From: Pollutimonas sp963706785 | GTDB lineage: Bacteria; Pseudomonadota; Gammaproteobacteria; Burkholderiales; Burkholderiaceae_B | Reading direction: 5' to 3' | Length of the DNA stretch: 64,000 nt | NCBI GenBank assembly: GCA_963706785.1 | Contig: CAVPNJ010000009.1 | Span: 1-64,000, forward strand | Shown here: one piece after another, positions 1-9,246 of the stretch | How the letters are laid out: every line of letters starts with the position of its first letter | Numbering within the stretch: the first letter of the stretch is position 1 | Notes under the pieces: generated by a model | Databases searched by the model: none | The model's input: only the letters and a program-made list of their open reading frames with translations | What the model was told of the DNA's origin: nothing | Position numbers and translations under genes: made by a program

Positions 1-100
1 ATTTTTGCCCGTGACGAGTAAATGCTTGGGCTATGCGCTCGACGCGCATCAGGTCTACGCCGATGCCGGCGACTTTGCCTTGTGCTGCGTGAGCGATCAT
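1..100 (-). CDS. acpS: Holo-[acyl-carrier-protein] synthase, N-terminal part
   Basis: Reading the minus strand from the ATG at 100, 33 codons run off the left edge. They include GIGVDLMRVERIAQAF, the conserved start of AcpS, where the Asp and the following basic and acidic residues bind Mg2+ and CoA. AcpS transfers the 4'-phosphopantetheine arm from CoA to apo acyl carrier protein in the cytoplasm. A strong ribosome site (GGGAGGA) lies 5 bases before the ATG. Seven residues precede the usual start of the fold, a little longer than most AcpS. The identification rests on the N-terminal motif only, because the rest of the gene is outside the window. Confidence 0.85.
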   Translation of the reverse strand, partial: MIAHAAQGKVAGIGVDLMRVERIAQAFTRHGQK

Positions 101-180
101 TTTGTCCTCCCAAGGGCCGTCGCCTTACCGGTGCGGTGTTTGCAGACTACCCAACCATCGGAATCATACCTTGCCAACGC

Positions 181-213
181 TAAAAAAAAAGACCTCGCGA
201 TTGTATGCGAGGC
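181..213 (-). terminator. Rho-independent terminator after the amidase gene
   Basis: On the minus strand a stem (CCTCGC pairing with GCGAGG, 8-base loop) is followed by nine or more T. It lies about 55 bases beyond the amidase stop codon and before acpS, so it separates the two transcription units. Confidence 0.75.
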
Positions 214-268
214 CGCTACCCGTACGTGCTCACTATATCGACTTAATGCAGCCTTATTTGAATTCGCG

Positions 269-1663
269 CTAGGCAACCGGCGGAGTGCGACGATGCCAAT
301 CTGTAAGGCCCTGATAAATTCGCCCAATACTCAGCACCGTTGCCTCATCGTAGGTCGAACCGATAACTTGAAGTGAAATTGGCAAACCCTGTGATGTTGC
401 TCCGTTGGGCAACGCCAAGGCAGCGAGATCAAAAAAATTAGCGAAACGCGTAAAGTGCGCCGGCCCCTTACTTTGATCAACCTCCTCCAAGCGCAACGCG
501 GGTGTCGTCGTAGTCGGGGTAAGTACCGCGTCAACGTGGTTGAATACGGCACGCATCTCACGCTTCATTGCCTCACGTCGTCGCAATGATTGTATATAAA
601 TATTTGCGCTGATATTACGCCCGCTCAACAAACGAGAGCGCACATCCTCATCCAACGGTTGGTTCGGGTCGTCAAGCAACTGGTGATTCATTGCATAACC
701 TTCGGCAAACATAATTAAACCGTTTAGTTCAGCCACCTCAGCAAACTGATAAGGAAGCTGTACCTGCACGATATGCGCCCCCGCCCGCCGAAGCACTTCT
801 ATCGACTCGTCATAAGCAGCGAGCACGTCGTCATCAACAACGGCGCGGTCAGCCTCCGATAACGTTGCCAAGCGCATACCGTAGATGCCGGGCTGCCTTG
901 AAGTGAGGGAACGGTCCGCAGGGAGTCCGTATGTAACCGGATCAAGTTCATCCCGGCCTTGGAGCACCCGATACAGCAATGCTACGTCATCGACCGAACG
1001 TGCCATGGGCCCAGGGGTGTCAAGTGTAGGGCTCAAAGGCAAAACACCATACGTGCTGATGCGTCCTGTTGATACTTTCAGCGCAGTGAGGTTGCACCAA
1101 GATGCAGGTAGACGTACCGACCCGCCCGTATCAGTGCCGATTGCCCAAGGCACTAGCCCGGCAGCCACGGCCACGCCCGAGCCACTGCTTGAGCCCCCAG
1201 GAGTCCTGGCTGAAGCGAGATCCCAAGGATTATGGGGTGTACCCATTCTCTGATTCGTACCCCACCCTCCGGTGGCGAACTCGACGGTATGCGTTTTACC
1301 CAAAATAATGGCGCCCTGATTAACGAGGCGCTGCACGATGGTCGCCGTGCAAGTGCTGCGTCGCTCGCGCCAAGCAGCGCACCCCCCTGTTGTGATCCTT
1401 CCCTCGATCTCGACCAAGTCCTTGATGGCAATTGGCACACCGTGCAAAGCACCATTTTTATGGCCTGAGCGTACTGCCAAATCCGCCGCCTTTGCTGCCA
1501 TACGCGCGTCGTCTGCGTAAACCTCGACAAAGGAGTGAAGCTGCTGATCCTTTTCAGCAATTTCACTTAAGCAGTGCTCCACCAGCTCCTCGGACGATAG
1601 CTCCCCTTTCGTAATTCGATCCGAAATTTCGTGAACTGTCATAAAAGAATTCAATAACGCCAT
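269..1663 (-). CDS. Amidase signature family hydrolase
   Basis: A 464-residue cytoplasmic enzyme of the amidase signature family, which hydrolyses C-N amide bonds through a Lys-cis-Ser-Ser triad. The triad is visible: Lys81 in HGVPIAIKD, Ser158 in TPGGSSSGSG and Ser182 in GTDTGGSVR. I start at 1663 because AAGGA lies 8 bases upstream of that ATG; the open frame extends to 1822 but the extra part has no family features. It is not GatA, since gatB and gatC are absent and the closest context is a TRAP transporter transcribed in the same direction upstream. A plausible job is hydrolysis of an imported amide; the substrate cannot be read from the sequence. Confidence 0.85.
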   Translation of the reverse strand: MALLNSFMTVHEISDRITKGELSSEELVEHCLSEIAEKDQQLHSFVEVYADDARMAAKAADLAVRSGHKNGALHGVPIAIKDLVEIEGRITTGGCAAWRERRSTCTATIVQRLVNQGAIILGKTHTVEFATGGWGTNQRMGTPHNPWDLASARTPGGSSSGSGVAVAAGLVPWAIGTDTGGSVRLPASWCNLTALKVSTGRISTYGVLPLSPTLDTPGPMARSVDDVALLYRVLQGRDELDPVTYGLPADRSLTSRQPGIYGMRLATLSEADRAVVDDDVLAAYDESIEVLRRAGAHIVQVQLPYQFAEVAELNGLIMFAEGYAMNHQLLDDPNQPLDEDVRSRLLSGRNISANIYIQSLRRREAMKREMRAVFNHVDAVLTPTTTTPALRLEEVDQSKGPAHFTRFANFFDLAALALPNGATSQGLPISLQVIGSTYDEATVLSIGRIYQGLTDWHRRTPPVA

Positions 1664-1928
1664 GTTAATAATCCTTAAATTTGTAAAAAAACTGCGGCGA
1701 TGATCAGTGTTCCGCTTGGCGTTCGGACTTTCCAAGAGGTAAGGCAGATTACAAACCGACAGAGCAATGCAATATGACCGTGCACGGGAAATTGCCCGCA
1801 GTATTACGAAGCTTGTCGCCATCGGCTTAAATAACTGTATCCAGAAAGCTCGGGGCGCCCGACCAAAATTAACAATAGACTGGAAAGCGCCTGATAACTA
1901 CAGGAAGTTCTGCGGGCTTCTTCCCTTA

Positions 1929-3242
1929 TCAGCGAGTCATCATCGTCGTGGGAAGCCAAGTGGCTATTTGGGGAAATAGCGTTAGCAGGATAACCATTAA
2001 CAACATAAGCAGAAAGAATGGCAGGACGGCGCGCGAAATATATAGGATATCGCGCTGCGTAATGCCTTGGAGCACAAATAGATTGAACCCTACCGGCGGA
2101 GTAATTTGTGCCACCTCGACCATGACGACCAAAAAGATACCAAACCAGATAAGATCAAGGCCTGCAGCCTGAACCATCGGTATCACAACGGCGGTACTCA
2201 ATACCACCATCGAAATGCCATCAAGGAAGCATCCTAAAATAAGGTACATAATCGTGAGGGCAAAGAGCAACGAGTACGGAGAAAGCCCTAAGGTATGAAT
2301 CCAGCCGGCCAATGCACGCGGGATGCCTGCAAAACCCATGGTGACGGTTAGGAATGCGGCTCCAGCCAAGATAAATGCGATCATGCAGGAAGTCTGAGTC
2401 GCGCCATAAAGGCTTTTTAGGAAACTATCCCAGGTCAATCCGCCTGAAACTGCGGCGATAATCAACGAGCCTACAACCCCCAATGTCGCCGCCTCGGTGG
2501 CCGTGGCGATCCCCGTATAGATTGAACCGATAACAGCTACGATCAGAATGACAATTGGCAATAGAAGCCTTAATTGCCAAAGCGATTCTTTCAGGGATAA
2601 CGTAGGTTCGGGCGGCGGCATTTTCTTTCGGTTCAGCAACGACCACAGGGCAATGTAGCCAGTAAATAGGCCCATTAAAAATATGCCCGGCAGCACTCCC
2701 GCCAAAAACAGCCGGCCAATAGAGACATTAACGGAAACACCATAAACGATCAGGATGATAGACGGCGGAATCAGCAAACCCAAGGTACCCGATGCAGCCA
2801 GCGAGCCTATGCTCATAAACTCGTGGTAGCCACGCCGCTTTAGTTCGGGCAGCGACATCTGTCCGACAGTGGCGGCGGTTGCCGCAGAAGAACCGCTGAC
2901 CGCTGCGAAGATTCCGCAACCGATAACATTCACGTGAAGCAGACGGCCAGGCAACTTACCTACCCAGGGCGCCAATCCCTGAAAAAGGTCTTTAGACAGC
3001 CGCGTACGGAACAGGATTTCCCCCATCCAAATGAATAATGGAAGCGCGGTAAGGGTCCAGCTGCTAAGGGAGCTCCAGATGGTGGTTGGCATCACCGCGG
3101 CGATAGGTGCATCTGAAAACATCAGCATACCCATAAAAGCCACGCCAATCAGGGAGAGCGCAACCCAAAGCCCGCTACCCAAAAATACCAACAAGGCCAC
3201 TGCGAGAAGCGGACCATAAACAATGGGATCCATGGGGCTCAC
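1929..3242 (-). CDS. dctM: TRAP transporter large permease subunit (DctM)
   Basis: A 437-residue polytopic membrane protein with about 12 hydrophobic segments. The family signature is seen in the stretch around GIFAAVSGSSAATAATVG and in the repeated pseudo-symmetric halves. DctM is the sodium-driven translocation subunit of TRAP transporters, which import carboxylates and related small acids delivered by a periplasmic binding protein. The GTG start at 3242 overlaps the stop of the small subunit (GTGA), which implies translational coupling. An ATG three codons further (3233) is an alternative start. Order dctP-dctQ-dctM in the direction of transcription is typical of the family. Confidence 0.9.
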   Translation of the reverse strand: MSPMDPIVYGPLLAVALLVFLGSGLWVALSLIGVAFMGMLMFSDAPIAAVMPTTIWSSLSSWTLTALPLFIWMGEILFRTRLSKDLFQGLAPWVGKLPGRLLHVNVIGCGIFAAVSGSSAATAATVGQMSLPELKRRGYHEFMSIGSLAASGTLGLLIPPSIILIVYGVSVNVSIGRLFLAGVLPGIFLMGLFTGYIALWSLLNRKKMPPPEPTLSLKESLWQLRLLLPIVILIVAVIGSIYTGIATATEAATLGVVGSLIIAAVSGGLTWDSFLKSLYGATQTSCMIAFILAGAAFLTVTMGFAGIPRALAGWIHTLGLSPYSLLFALTIMYLILGCFLDGISMVVLSTAVVIPMVQAAGLDLIWFGIFLVVMVEVAQITPPVGFNLFVLQGITQRDILYISRAVLPFFLLMLLMVILLTLFPQIATWLPTTMMTR

Positions 3243-3748
3243 TCGGTATAGGCGTCGGAATCAACGCTATCGTAAGTTTGACGTTTGCCTTGTATCAATA
3301 ACGAGCACTCCTCTAGCAGGGCAATTTCGAGAAGTACGAGACCCAGCGCCATGCCAATTTGAGGTATCCACAGGGGGACCCCCATCATGCCCGTAGATAG
3401 ATCACCGAAATCAAAGGATTGCCACGTCATCGTGATAGAAAACCAAGCAAATAGTCCCACTGCCGTCGTCGCGCATAGAAGGCACCAAGCCTCTGCAATC
3501 TGGCGTGCTGTGCCGTTAAGACGCGATACGAGGAGCGTGACCCGAATATGTCGGCCGTTGCGCAAGGTGTAGGCCAATCCGAGAAAACTTGATGCCGCCA
3601 TCGCAAAGCCGGCAAATTCCCCAGCATCGCGGACTTGGACTCCGAGGAAGCGCCCCCCTATTTGCAATAGCGTCAAGACGGCAATCAGGACCAAAAAGAG
3701 AGCGGCAAGGGCTCCGCTAACACGGTAAGCGTGATTTAAAACCCGCAT
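3239..3748 (-). CDS. dctQ: TRAP transporter small permease subunit (DctQ)
   Basis: A 169-residue membrane protein with four predicted helices (about residues 12-32, 45-65, 85-107 and 125-150). This matches the DctQ family, the small partner that associates with DctM in the inner membrane. GGAG lies 8 bases before the ATG. It sits between dctP and dctM and overlaps the dctM start by 4 bases. The assignment rests on topology, length and position, because the DctQ sequence is poorly conserved. Confidence 0.87.
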   Translation of the reverse strand: MRVLNHAYRVSGALAALFLVLIAVLTLLQIGGRFLGVQVRDAGEFAGFAMAASSFLGLAYTLRNGRHIRVTLLVSRLNGTARQIAEAWCLLCATTAVGLFAWFSITMTWQSFDFGDLSTGMMGVPLWIPQIGMALGLVLLEIALLEECSLLIQGKRQTYDSVDSDAYTE

Positions 3749-3775
3749 GATAAGGACTCCCGTCTTCGCTTTCGC

Positions 3776-4763
3776 TTACTTGGCTTTGCGATATTGCTCG
3801 ATGACTTTCTTGCCCTCATCGCCTGCGCTAGCAATCCACTCATTAATCAGAGTGTCGTGAATTTCTGCGAGCTCGCCTTTCATCTTATCCGTGGGCTGCT
3901 CAATCAACATGCCGTGATCCTTCAACTTCTGGATCAATTCTGACGTGACCTCGGGCGCCCGCTTCCAGCCGCGTTCTTCGGCCTTGCTGGCAGCAGCGAG
4001 CACAGTATCCTGAGTCGCATTGTCCAGCTTGGCAAATGACTTTTCGTTCACAATGATGATATTCCACGGAGACATTGCTTTTACCTCAGTGAAATGCTTG
4101 ACGAAGTCCCATGCCTGGGTATCGACCCCCGTAGCGGGCGACGTGATCATTGCGTCAATAACGCCGGTCGAAAAGGCCTGCGACACCTCGGACTGTTGCA
4201 CAGTCACCGGTACCGCGCCCATCAATTCAGCCAAGCGGCCGGTCACCGGGTTGAATGCGCGAAATTTCACTCTTTTCAAATCCGTGATACTGGACAGTCT
4301 GTCTTTGGCTATAGAACGAGTTAGGAGGCCAAGGCATGGTGAACAAGAGCCGCATGCCTTGCTTTTTTAAACGCTCGGCGATGATGGGCCGGGCCACGTC
4401 AAGCAGCTTAGCGCCTTCTTCGAAATTTGTTGCCAGAAAAGGCACTGAATCAATACCGTAGATCGGGTTTTCGCTGCTGTGTAATGACATCAAAAGGTCG
4501 CCGATCGGCACTTGTCCGGTTTGTACGGCTCGTTTCACGTCAGGCTGCTTAATTAAAGAGTCTTCGGGATGCACGACGATGTTGAGCTTGCCTTTGGTGC
4601 CTTCTTTGACGTCTGCGGCGAACTGCTCAACAATTTGAGTCATGTAGTTCTGCGCATTGGATCTAACAGGCATATCCCATTTCTGCGCTTGAACTGTCGA
4701 ACTGACGGCGGCGCCCACCATAATGCAAGCACCCAACAAACCCCTATTGAACCATTTGTTCAT
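3776..4763 (-). CDS. dctP: TRAP transporter substrate-binding protein (DctP), frameshifted
   Basis: The periplasmic solute receptor of the TRAP system. The first part (start 4763, SD GGAGAAGG) has a signal peptide ending near TVQA-QKW and the body of a DctP fold up to PWPPNSFYS. The second part resumes in another frame at SITDLKRVKFRAFNP and ends at 3776. The two meet at 4292-4295, where GTC, one C, then AGT breaks the frame; removing one base (or adding two) restores a protein of about 328 residues, normal for the family. As dctQ and dctM are intact and the two parts show no other damage, an error or a very recent mutation is likelier than an old pseudogene. Confidence 0.8.
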
Positions 4764-4863
4764 ATGCCTTCTCCTCGGATTTTGTTATATAGATACTGCT
4801 GTCCCACTTGCCATGGGCGTAACCGGCAATACATTGGTGACGCGTTATACCAAGCTATTTAGC

Positions 4864-5529
4864 TCACAGATCGGATTTTGATAGATCCCAAAGCAGGCGG
4901 TAAACACCCTGAGACACGATCGAATCAGACGGGATAAGCTTTGAATCAGCCAGTAGTTCTTCACCGATGCGGGCAACATTGTCGGCATCGGTGCCATCAA
5001 GCAGCAGGTACCAATCGCTCGCGCTGGGTGGCGGAACTGCCTCTGTCAGGGGCTTGGAAAGCGTGGGATCGCTTTCGACAAGATGCGCTGAAATGATGTC
5101 GTCATTGCTAATGAGGTCCGAGAGTCTCGCTTCGAGTTTGCTGCGCAATTCAGCCTTAGTCTGATCCGAGGGACGTACCGCTGTAAAAAACAGCGCAGAC
5201 CCTCGACCATGCCCCCTACTGACAGTAATATGGACAATAGCTCGCCCACCGTTGCGAAACTTGCCTATATGATGCAATGACCGCGATGTTTGGCTATCAA
5301 GCGCCTTTTGATAAGCGCTACTACTTAATACGTCGAATGTATTGGTTGTATATAAATTTAAATACTTCGGTGCGGCGTCCACGGCAACATAGCGACGTGC
5401 CTCGGTAAAACCTTCGATGGCGACCCTCTCCGCCAAATGCTCTTTATCGTACCAACTGTTGAAATCGGCCTCTTCCTGCGCGTCTACGTCCATCAGAGTG
5501 ATCAGCATTCCTGTGCCTGAGAGCGGCAT
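4864..5529 (-). CDS. Dimeric alpha-beta barrel protein, function unknown
   Basis: A 221-residue soluble protein. The N-terminal half (FNSWYDKEHLAERVAIEGF, then a run of aromatic residues) resembles EthD/DUF4286-like ferredoxin-fold proteins that dimerise into an alpha-beta barrel; the second half, from about residue 110, looks like a second copy of the fold. Such proteins act as small monooxygenases, isomerases or ligand carriers, and the exact activity cannot be given. SD AAGGAG is 7 bases before the ATG. It lies upstream of and in line with the TRAP genes, so it may be the first gene of that operon. A similar protein accompanying TRAP and aromatic genes is known in betaproteobacteria. Confidence 0.6.
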   Translation of the reverse strand: MPLSGTGMLITLMDVDAQEEADFNSWYDKEHLAERVAIEGFTEARRYVAVDAAPKYLNLYTTNTFDVLSSSAYQKALDSQTSRSLHHIGKFRNGGRAIVHITVSRGHGRGSALFFTAVRPSDQTKAELRSKLEARLSDLISNDDIISAHLVESDPTLSKPLTEAVPPPSASDWYLLLDGTDADNVARIGEELLADSKLIPSDSIVSQGVYRLLWDLSKSDL

Positions 5530-5680
5530 ATAGTTCTCCTTTTGCGTGCACTTTAATAATTATTAATATTTCTTAAGCTTTTGAAAAGTAGTACACAAGG
5601 CCAATACCAAGAGTCGGAAATAAAAATAATATATCGGCTCCCATGTTGGGATTGCTACGCAACCAGTCTGGAGGGGACCA
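5530..5680. promoter_or_regulatory. Divergent promoter region of the TRAP and NHL genes
   Basis: An AT-rich 151-base gap (notably TTTAATAATTATTAATATTT at 5551-5570) separates the minus-strand barrel protein gene from the plus-strand NHL gene. Promoters for both must lie here. I cannot assign -35/-10 hexamers with confidence and no regulator gene is adjacent. Confidence 0.35.
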
Positions 5681-6520
5681 ATGGTTAGAACGCCTATTAC
5701 AGTGACTCTAGGAATCCGACGCTATCGATTAGAGCGACCATGGCAAAATACTGATACGGACTTTAAAGGGATTAGCGATGTCACCGTTCTTAGGGACGGC
5801 CGAGTGGTGGTTCTACGTCGCAACGCTCCAATCTTGTTGGTCTTCTCCTCCGACGGTGCGCCTTTGGTCCAGTGGGACTTACCGCAGATTGTCGCAGGCC
5901 ACTATCTGCGGCCTCGCAGCAATGGCGGGCTTCTAATCGCCGACTTCGATGGGCACCAAGTTTTAGCGCTCGACAGTTCCGGCCACGTCATCTGGACCAT
6001 GGGTGATTCGCATAGACCAAATTGGGGTACTCCGTTCAACCACCCAACTTCTGCCACCGAAGATGCCGCTGGCCAAATTTACGTCACAGATGGCTACGGT
6101 AATTCATGTCTGCATCGTTTTGATTCGCAACGTCGCTTGCTGGGCAGCATCGGTAGCCCCGGTTGTAAAACAACTGAATTCAGCACTCCGCATGCAGTAA
6201 TCGTGACACAAGACAATCGAATTTTGGTTACCGATCGGGAAAACAACCGGGTGCAAATATTTACATCCGACGGCAGCTACCTTGGACAAATAGACAACGT
6301 TTATAAGCCGATGGCACTAGCCGAAATGCCCGACGGCAACATATTGGTCACAGATCAGGTGCCTCGTCTATCGCTGTTCTCGCCCACTGGGGCGCTTCTG
6401 GGGCGCTGCCGCACCTTGAGCACTGTGGCGCACGGAGTCGCCGTGACGACCGAAGGCACCATATATCTTGCTGAAATGGCACCCGATACGTTGACACGGC
6501 TCGCCCCCATCGGGCCATAA
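5681..6520 (+). CDS. NHL-repeat beta-propeller protein
   Basis: A 279-residue protein made almost wholly of blades of the NHL/YncE type: repeated strands such as GQIYVTDGYGNSCLHRFDSQ, NRILVTDRENNRVQIFTSDG and GNILVTDQVPRLSLFSPTG, each about 40-45 residues. I count about six blades. There is no signal peptide and no added catalytic domain, so it is likely a cytoplasmic binding scaffold or a lactonase-like propeller. The ribosome site GGAGGGG lies 5 bases before the ATG. It diverges from the TRAP cluster and may serve the same pathway. Function unknown. Confidence 0.7.
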   Translation: MVRTPITVTLGIRRYRLERPWQNTDTDFKGISDVTVLRDGRVVVLRRNAPILLVFSSDGAPLVQWDLPQIVAGHYLRPRSNGGLLIADFDGHQVLALDSSGHVIWTMGDSHRPNWGTPFNHPTSATEDAAGQIYVTDGYGNSCLHRFDSQRRLLGSIGSPGCKTTEFSTPHAVIVTQDNRILVTDRENNRVQIFTSDGSYLGQIDNVYKPMALAEMPDGNILVTDQVPRLSLFSPTGALLGRCRTLSTVAHGVAVTTEGTIYLAEMAPDTLTRLAPIGP

Positions 6521-6593
6521 ACTCGATGCCCGTCACGCGCGATAGGCGGGCACCGAGGGCAGTCACGCCCTATAATCCGACCGGTCCAAAAAA

Positions 6594-7910
6594 CTATCGG
6601 GGTCGTTTGTCAACGACGCGGCGGGCTTTACCGGTAAGCGTGCGCTCTACCAGTCCTGACGTTTGCACCGTAACCCGCGCGGAAACCCCGATGTAGGTTT
6701 TAACCGCGTGCTTGAGTTTGGCGGCGAGCAAATCACGCTCTGCAACATTCAGATGATCGAACTCGGGACGAACCTCGGTCAGAATCTCCAGTTCGTCCAG
6801 GTTTCCGCTACGGGTCAAGACTAGCTGATATTGCGCCGCTAGTTCGGGAATTCTAAGCACCACCTCTTCCACTTGAGTCGGAAACATATTCACGCCCCGA
6901 ACAATCAGCATGTCGTCGCTGCGGCCCGTGATTTTCCCCATACGGCGCATGCTGCGTGAAGTTGGCGGCAACAGGCGTGTAAGATCGCGAGTTCGGTAAC
7001 GAATCACCGGCATGGCTTCCTTGGTAAGCGAAGTCAATACAAGTTCGCCCGACTCGCCTTCGGCAACCGGTTCGCCAGTATCTGGATTAATGATCTCTGG
7101 GTAAAAATGGTCTTCCCAGATTACCGGGCCATCTTTGGATTCAACACATTCCATCGCCACCCCAGGACCCATGACTTCAGACAGGCCGTAGATGTCTAGG
7201 GCGTCGATACCGGCACGATGTTCAATTTCGGAGCGCATCTGGCCTGTCCAGGGCTCTGCGCCAAAAATGCCTATTCGCAGCGAACTATCGCGAGGATCAA
7301 TACCTTCGCGCTCCATTTCCTCGAGAATATTGCAAAAGTATGAAGGCGTAACCAGGATGATTGACGGTTGGAAGTCTTGGATTAACTGAACCTGTTTTTC
7401 TGTTTGCCCACCAGACATCGGTACTACCGAGCAGCCTAATCGTTCTGCGCCGTAATGAGCGCCCAGCCCGCCAGTGAACAACCCATAGCCATAGGCGACG
7501 TGGGCGATGTCTCCTGGACGACCGCCGGCCGCCCATATCGAGCGCGCGACCAGATCAGCCCAGTTTGAGATGTCTTGGGCCGTATATCCGACTACAGTAG
7601 GTTTTCCCGTTGTGCCACTAGATGCGTGTATACGGACAACCTTTTCCCGCGGCACGGCGAACATCCTGAAAGGATAGTTATCGCGCAAATCCTTCTTGGT
7701 TGTAAAGGGAAATCGGGAGATATCCGAGAGCTGCTTCAGATCATCTGGGTGAACGCCGGCATCGTCAAACGCCTTTTTATAATGGGGTACGTTCTCGTAG
7801 GAATGTTTTAGCGACCATTTCATGCGTTCGAGCTGCAGGCCTTGCAGTTCATCCTGGCTAGCGTGCTCTATTGTTTCGCGTCCTGCATTTGATGTTTTCA
7901 GTTCCGACAT
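6594..7910 (-). CDS. paaK: Phenylacetate-CoA ligase
   Basis: A 438-residue ANL-superfamily ligase that activates phenylacetate to phenylacetyl-CoA with ATP, the entry step of aerobic phenylacetate breakdown. Seen: the AMP-binding P-loop HASSGTTGKPTVVGYT, the acyl-adenylate motif YGLSEVMGPGVAMEC, and YRTRDLTRLL before the C-terminal swinging domain. The open frame extends to 7958, but I start at 7910 (MSELKTSN) because GGGAG lies 6-10 bases upstream. It is the last gene of the paa run, after paaI. Length and motifs match PaaK, not a general acyl-CoA synthetase. Confidence 0.95.
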   Translation of the reverse strand: MSELKTSNAGRETIEHASQDELQGLQLERMKWSLKHSYENVPHYKKAFDDAGVHPDDLKQLSDISRFPFTTKKDLRDNYPFRMFAVPREKVVRIHASSGTTGKPTVVGYTAQDISNWADLVARSIWAAGGRPGDIAHVAYGYGLFTGGLGAHYGAERLGCSVVPMSGGQTEKQVQLIQDFQPSIILVTPSYFCNILEEMEREGIDPRDSSLRIGIFGAEPWTGQMRSEIEHRAGIDALDIYGLSEVMGPGVAMECVESKDGPVIWEDHFYPEIINPDTGEPVAEGESGELVLTSLTKEAMPVIRYRTRDLTRLLPPTSRSMRRMGKITGRSDDMLIVRGVNMFPTQVEEVVLRIPELAAQYQLVLTRSGNLDELEILTEVRPEFDHLNVAERDLLAAKLKHAVKTYIGVSARVTVQTSGLVERTLTGKARRVVDKRPR

Positions 7911-7954
7911 GTTTGTCTCCCGCCATTTATCGTCACATTTTTTAAGCGCATGAA

Positions 7955-8428
7955 TCACTGTTCTCCCACGATTTGGCCTTTTATGCGGTAGGACCGGCCC
8001 CGAAAAATCGCGATCCTTTTACCGTGCTGATCAGTTACATGGACGTCGTAGACGCCGGTTCTTCCAGCCAGGGAATACTCGACGGCGGTCGCAGTCAGTA
8101 CATCGCCCTCAAAAGCCGGAGCCAGATAGTCGATCGAACATCCCGACGCGACGGTGGTTAGATTTCGTGAATTGCAGGCAAACGCAAATGTGCTGTCTGC
8201 GAGCGAAAAAATAAAACCCCCATGACAGGTTTTGTGCCCGTTGAGCATATCGGCACGCACCGCCATGGACATCCGAGCCTGACCGGGGGCGACAGATAAA
8301 ATGCGCGCGCCTAAGCCCTGGGACGCTGCATCACTCTCGTACATAGTGATAGCTGTGAGTTCAGCCAACTTTTGCGGATCCTCGGGAATTTGCACCTGCA
8401 CCACTGTAGAATCTGGTGAAGAGTTCAT
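7955..8428 (-). CDS. paaI: Hydroxyphenylacetyl-CoA thioesterase
   Basis: A 157-residue hot-dog-fold thioesterase. The PaaI motif HGGFIFSLADSTFAFACNS is present, with the Asp of LADS as the catalytic base. PaaI is thought to release CoA from dead-end hydroxyphenylacetyl-CoA products so the pathway does not trap CoA. Its ATG overlaps the paaG stop by one base (TAATG), indicating coupling. paaK starts 44 bases after its stop. Confidence 0.93.
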   Translation of the reverse strand: MNSSPDSTVVQVQIPEDPQKLAELTAITMYESDAASQGLGARILSVAPGQARMSMAVRADMLNGHKTCHGGFIFSLADSTFAFACNSRNLTTVASGCSIDYLAPAFEGDVLTATAVEYSLAGRTGVYDVHVTDQHGKRIAIFRGRSYRIKGQIVGEQ

Positions 8429-9216
8429 TATTTTCCTTTGAATACCGGTTGGCGTTTACCCAGGAAAGCGGCAACGCCTTCTGCGTAATCGGCACTGCTT
8501 CCCAGTTCACGCATTAGGTCGCGCTCGAGATCAAGCTGCTCGTCGAGCGAATTGCTCAGGCTTTGATTCAACGCGTGCTTGGTGTAGGCCAGCCCTTTAG
8601 TTGCGGCCCCGGCAAAAAGCGCCGCAAGCTCATTCAGACGCGCATCGAATTGATCATCCGGCACACACTGCCAGATCAGGCCCCAATTGGCTGCCTGCTC
8701 TGCACTCAGCTTCTCGCCCAGCAAGGCCAGCCCCATCGCGCGTGCGTGCCCGACCAATCGGGGCAAGGCAAAGGTTCCGCCGGTGTCTGGCAACAAGCCA
8801 AGACGGCAGAAAGGTTGAATAAAGCTTGCGGACTGTTTCGCTATGACGATATCCCCGGCCAATGCGAGGTTGGCCCCTGCACCCGCTGCCACGCCATTGA
8901 CGCCCACTACGACCGGGATAGGCAAGGCGCGTAGGCGCCGCACCAGTGGGGCATAATATTTTTCAATGGTACTGCCCAGATCGACGGGGGCCGATCCGGG
9001 AGTCATTTCTCGCTCGGACAGGTCCTGACCCGCGCAAAACCCGCGCCCCTTGCCCGACAGTACCAAGACACGGGCAACTTTCGCTTCGGCCTGCGTAATC
9101 GCGTCGGACAACTCGGCGTGCATGGCGGGCGTAAAGCTATTGAGTTTCTCAGGACGATTCAATGTAATACGCGCGACGGCTCCATCCATCGCGAATTCGA
9201 TGCTCTCGTAGCTCAC
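8428..9216 (-). CDS. paaG: 2-(1,2-epoxy-1,2-dihydrophenyl)acetyl-CoA isomerase
   Basis: A 262-residue crotonase-fold enzyme. It converts the ring-epoxide of phenylacetyl-CoA to oxepin-CoA and also acts as a 3,4-isomerase later in the pathway. The oxyanion-hole stretch GRGFCAGQDLSERE and the PaaG-specific FCRLGLLPDTGGTF (catalytic Asp) are seen. The start is GTG at 9216, with GGAG 7 bases upstream. It is the gene after paaN (30-base gap) and its stop overlaps paaI. paaF, paaH and paaJ, needed to finish the pathway, are not in this window. Confidence 0.95.
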   Translation of the reverse strand: MSYESIEFAMDGAVARITLNRPEKLNSFTPAMHAELSDAITQAEAKVARVLVLSGKGRGFCAGQDLSEREMTPGSAPVDLGSTIEKYYAPLVRRLRALPIPVVVGVNGVAAGAGANLALAGDIVIAKQSASFIQPFCRLGLLPDTGGTFALPRLVGHARAMGLALLGEKLSAEQAANWGLIWQCVPDDQFDARLNELAALFAGAATKGLAYTKHALNQSLSNSLDEQLDLERDLMRELGSSADYAEGVAAFLGKRQPVFKGK

Positions 9217-9246
9217 TTCTTGTCTCCTTATTTTTGGTGTAGTCAG

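Noticed and set aside
5..376. Plus-strand 123-codon frame
   Set aside because: It runs antisense over acpS, a terminator and the amidase end, with no ribosome site or family match.
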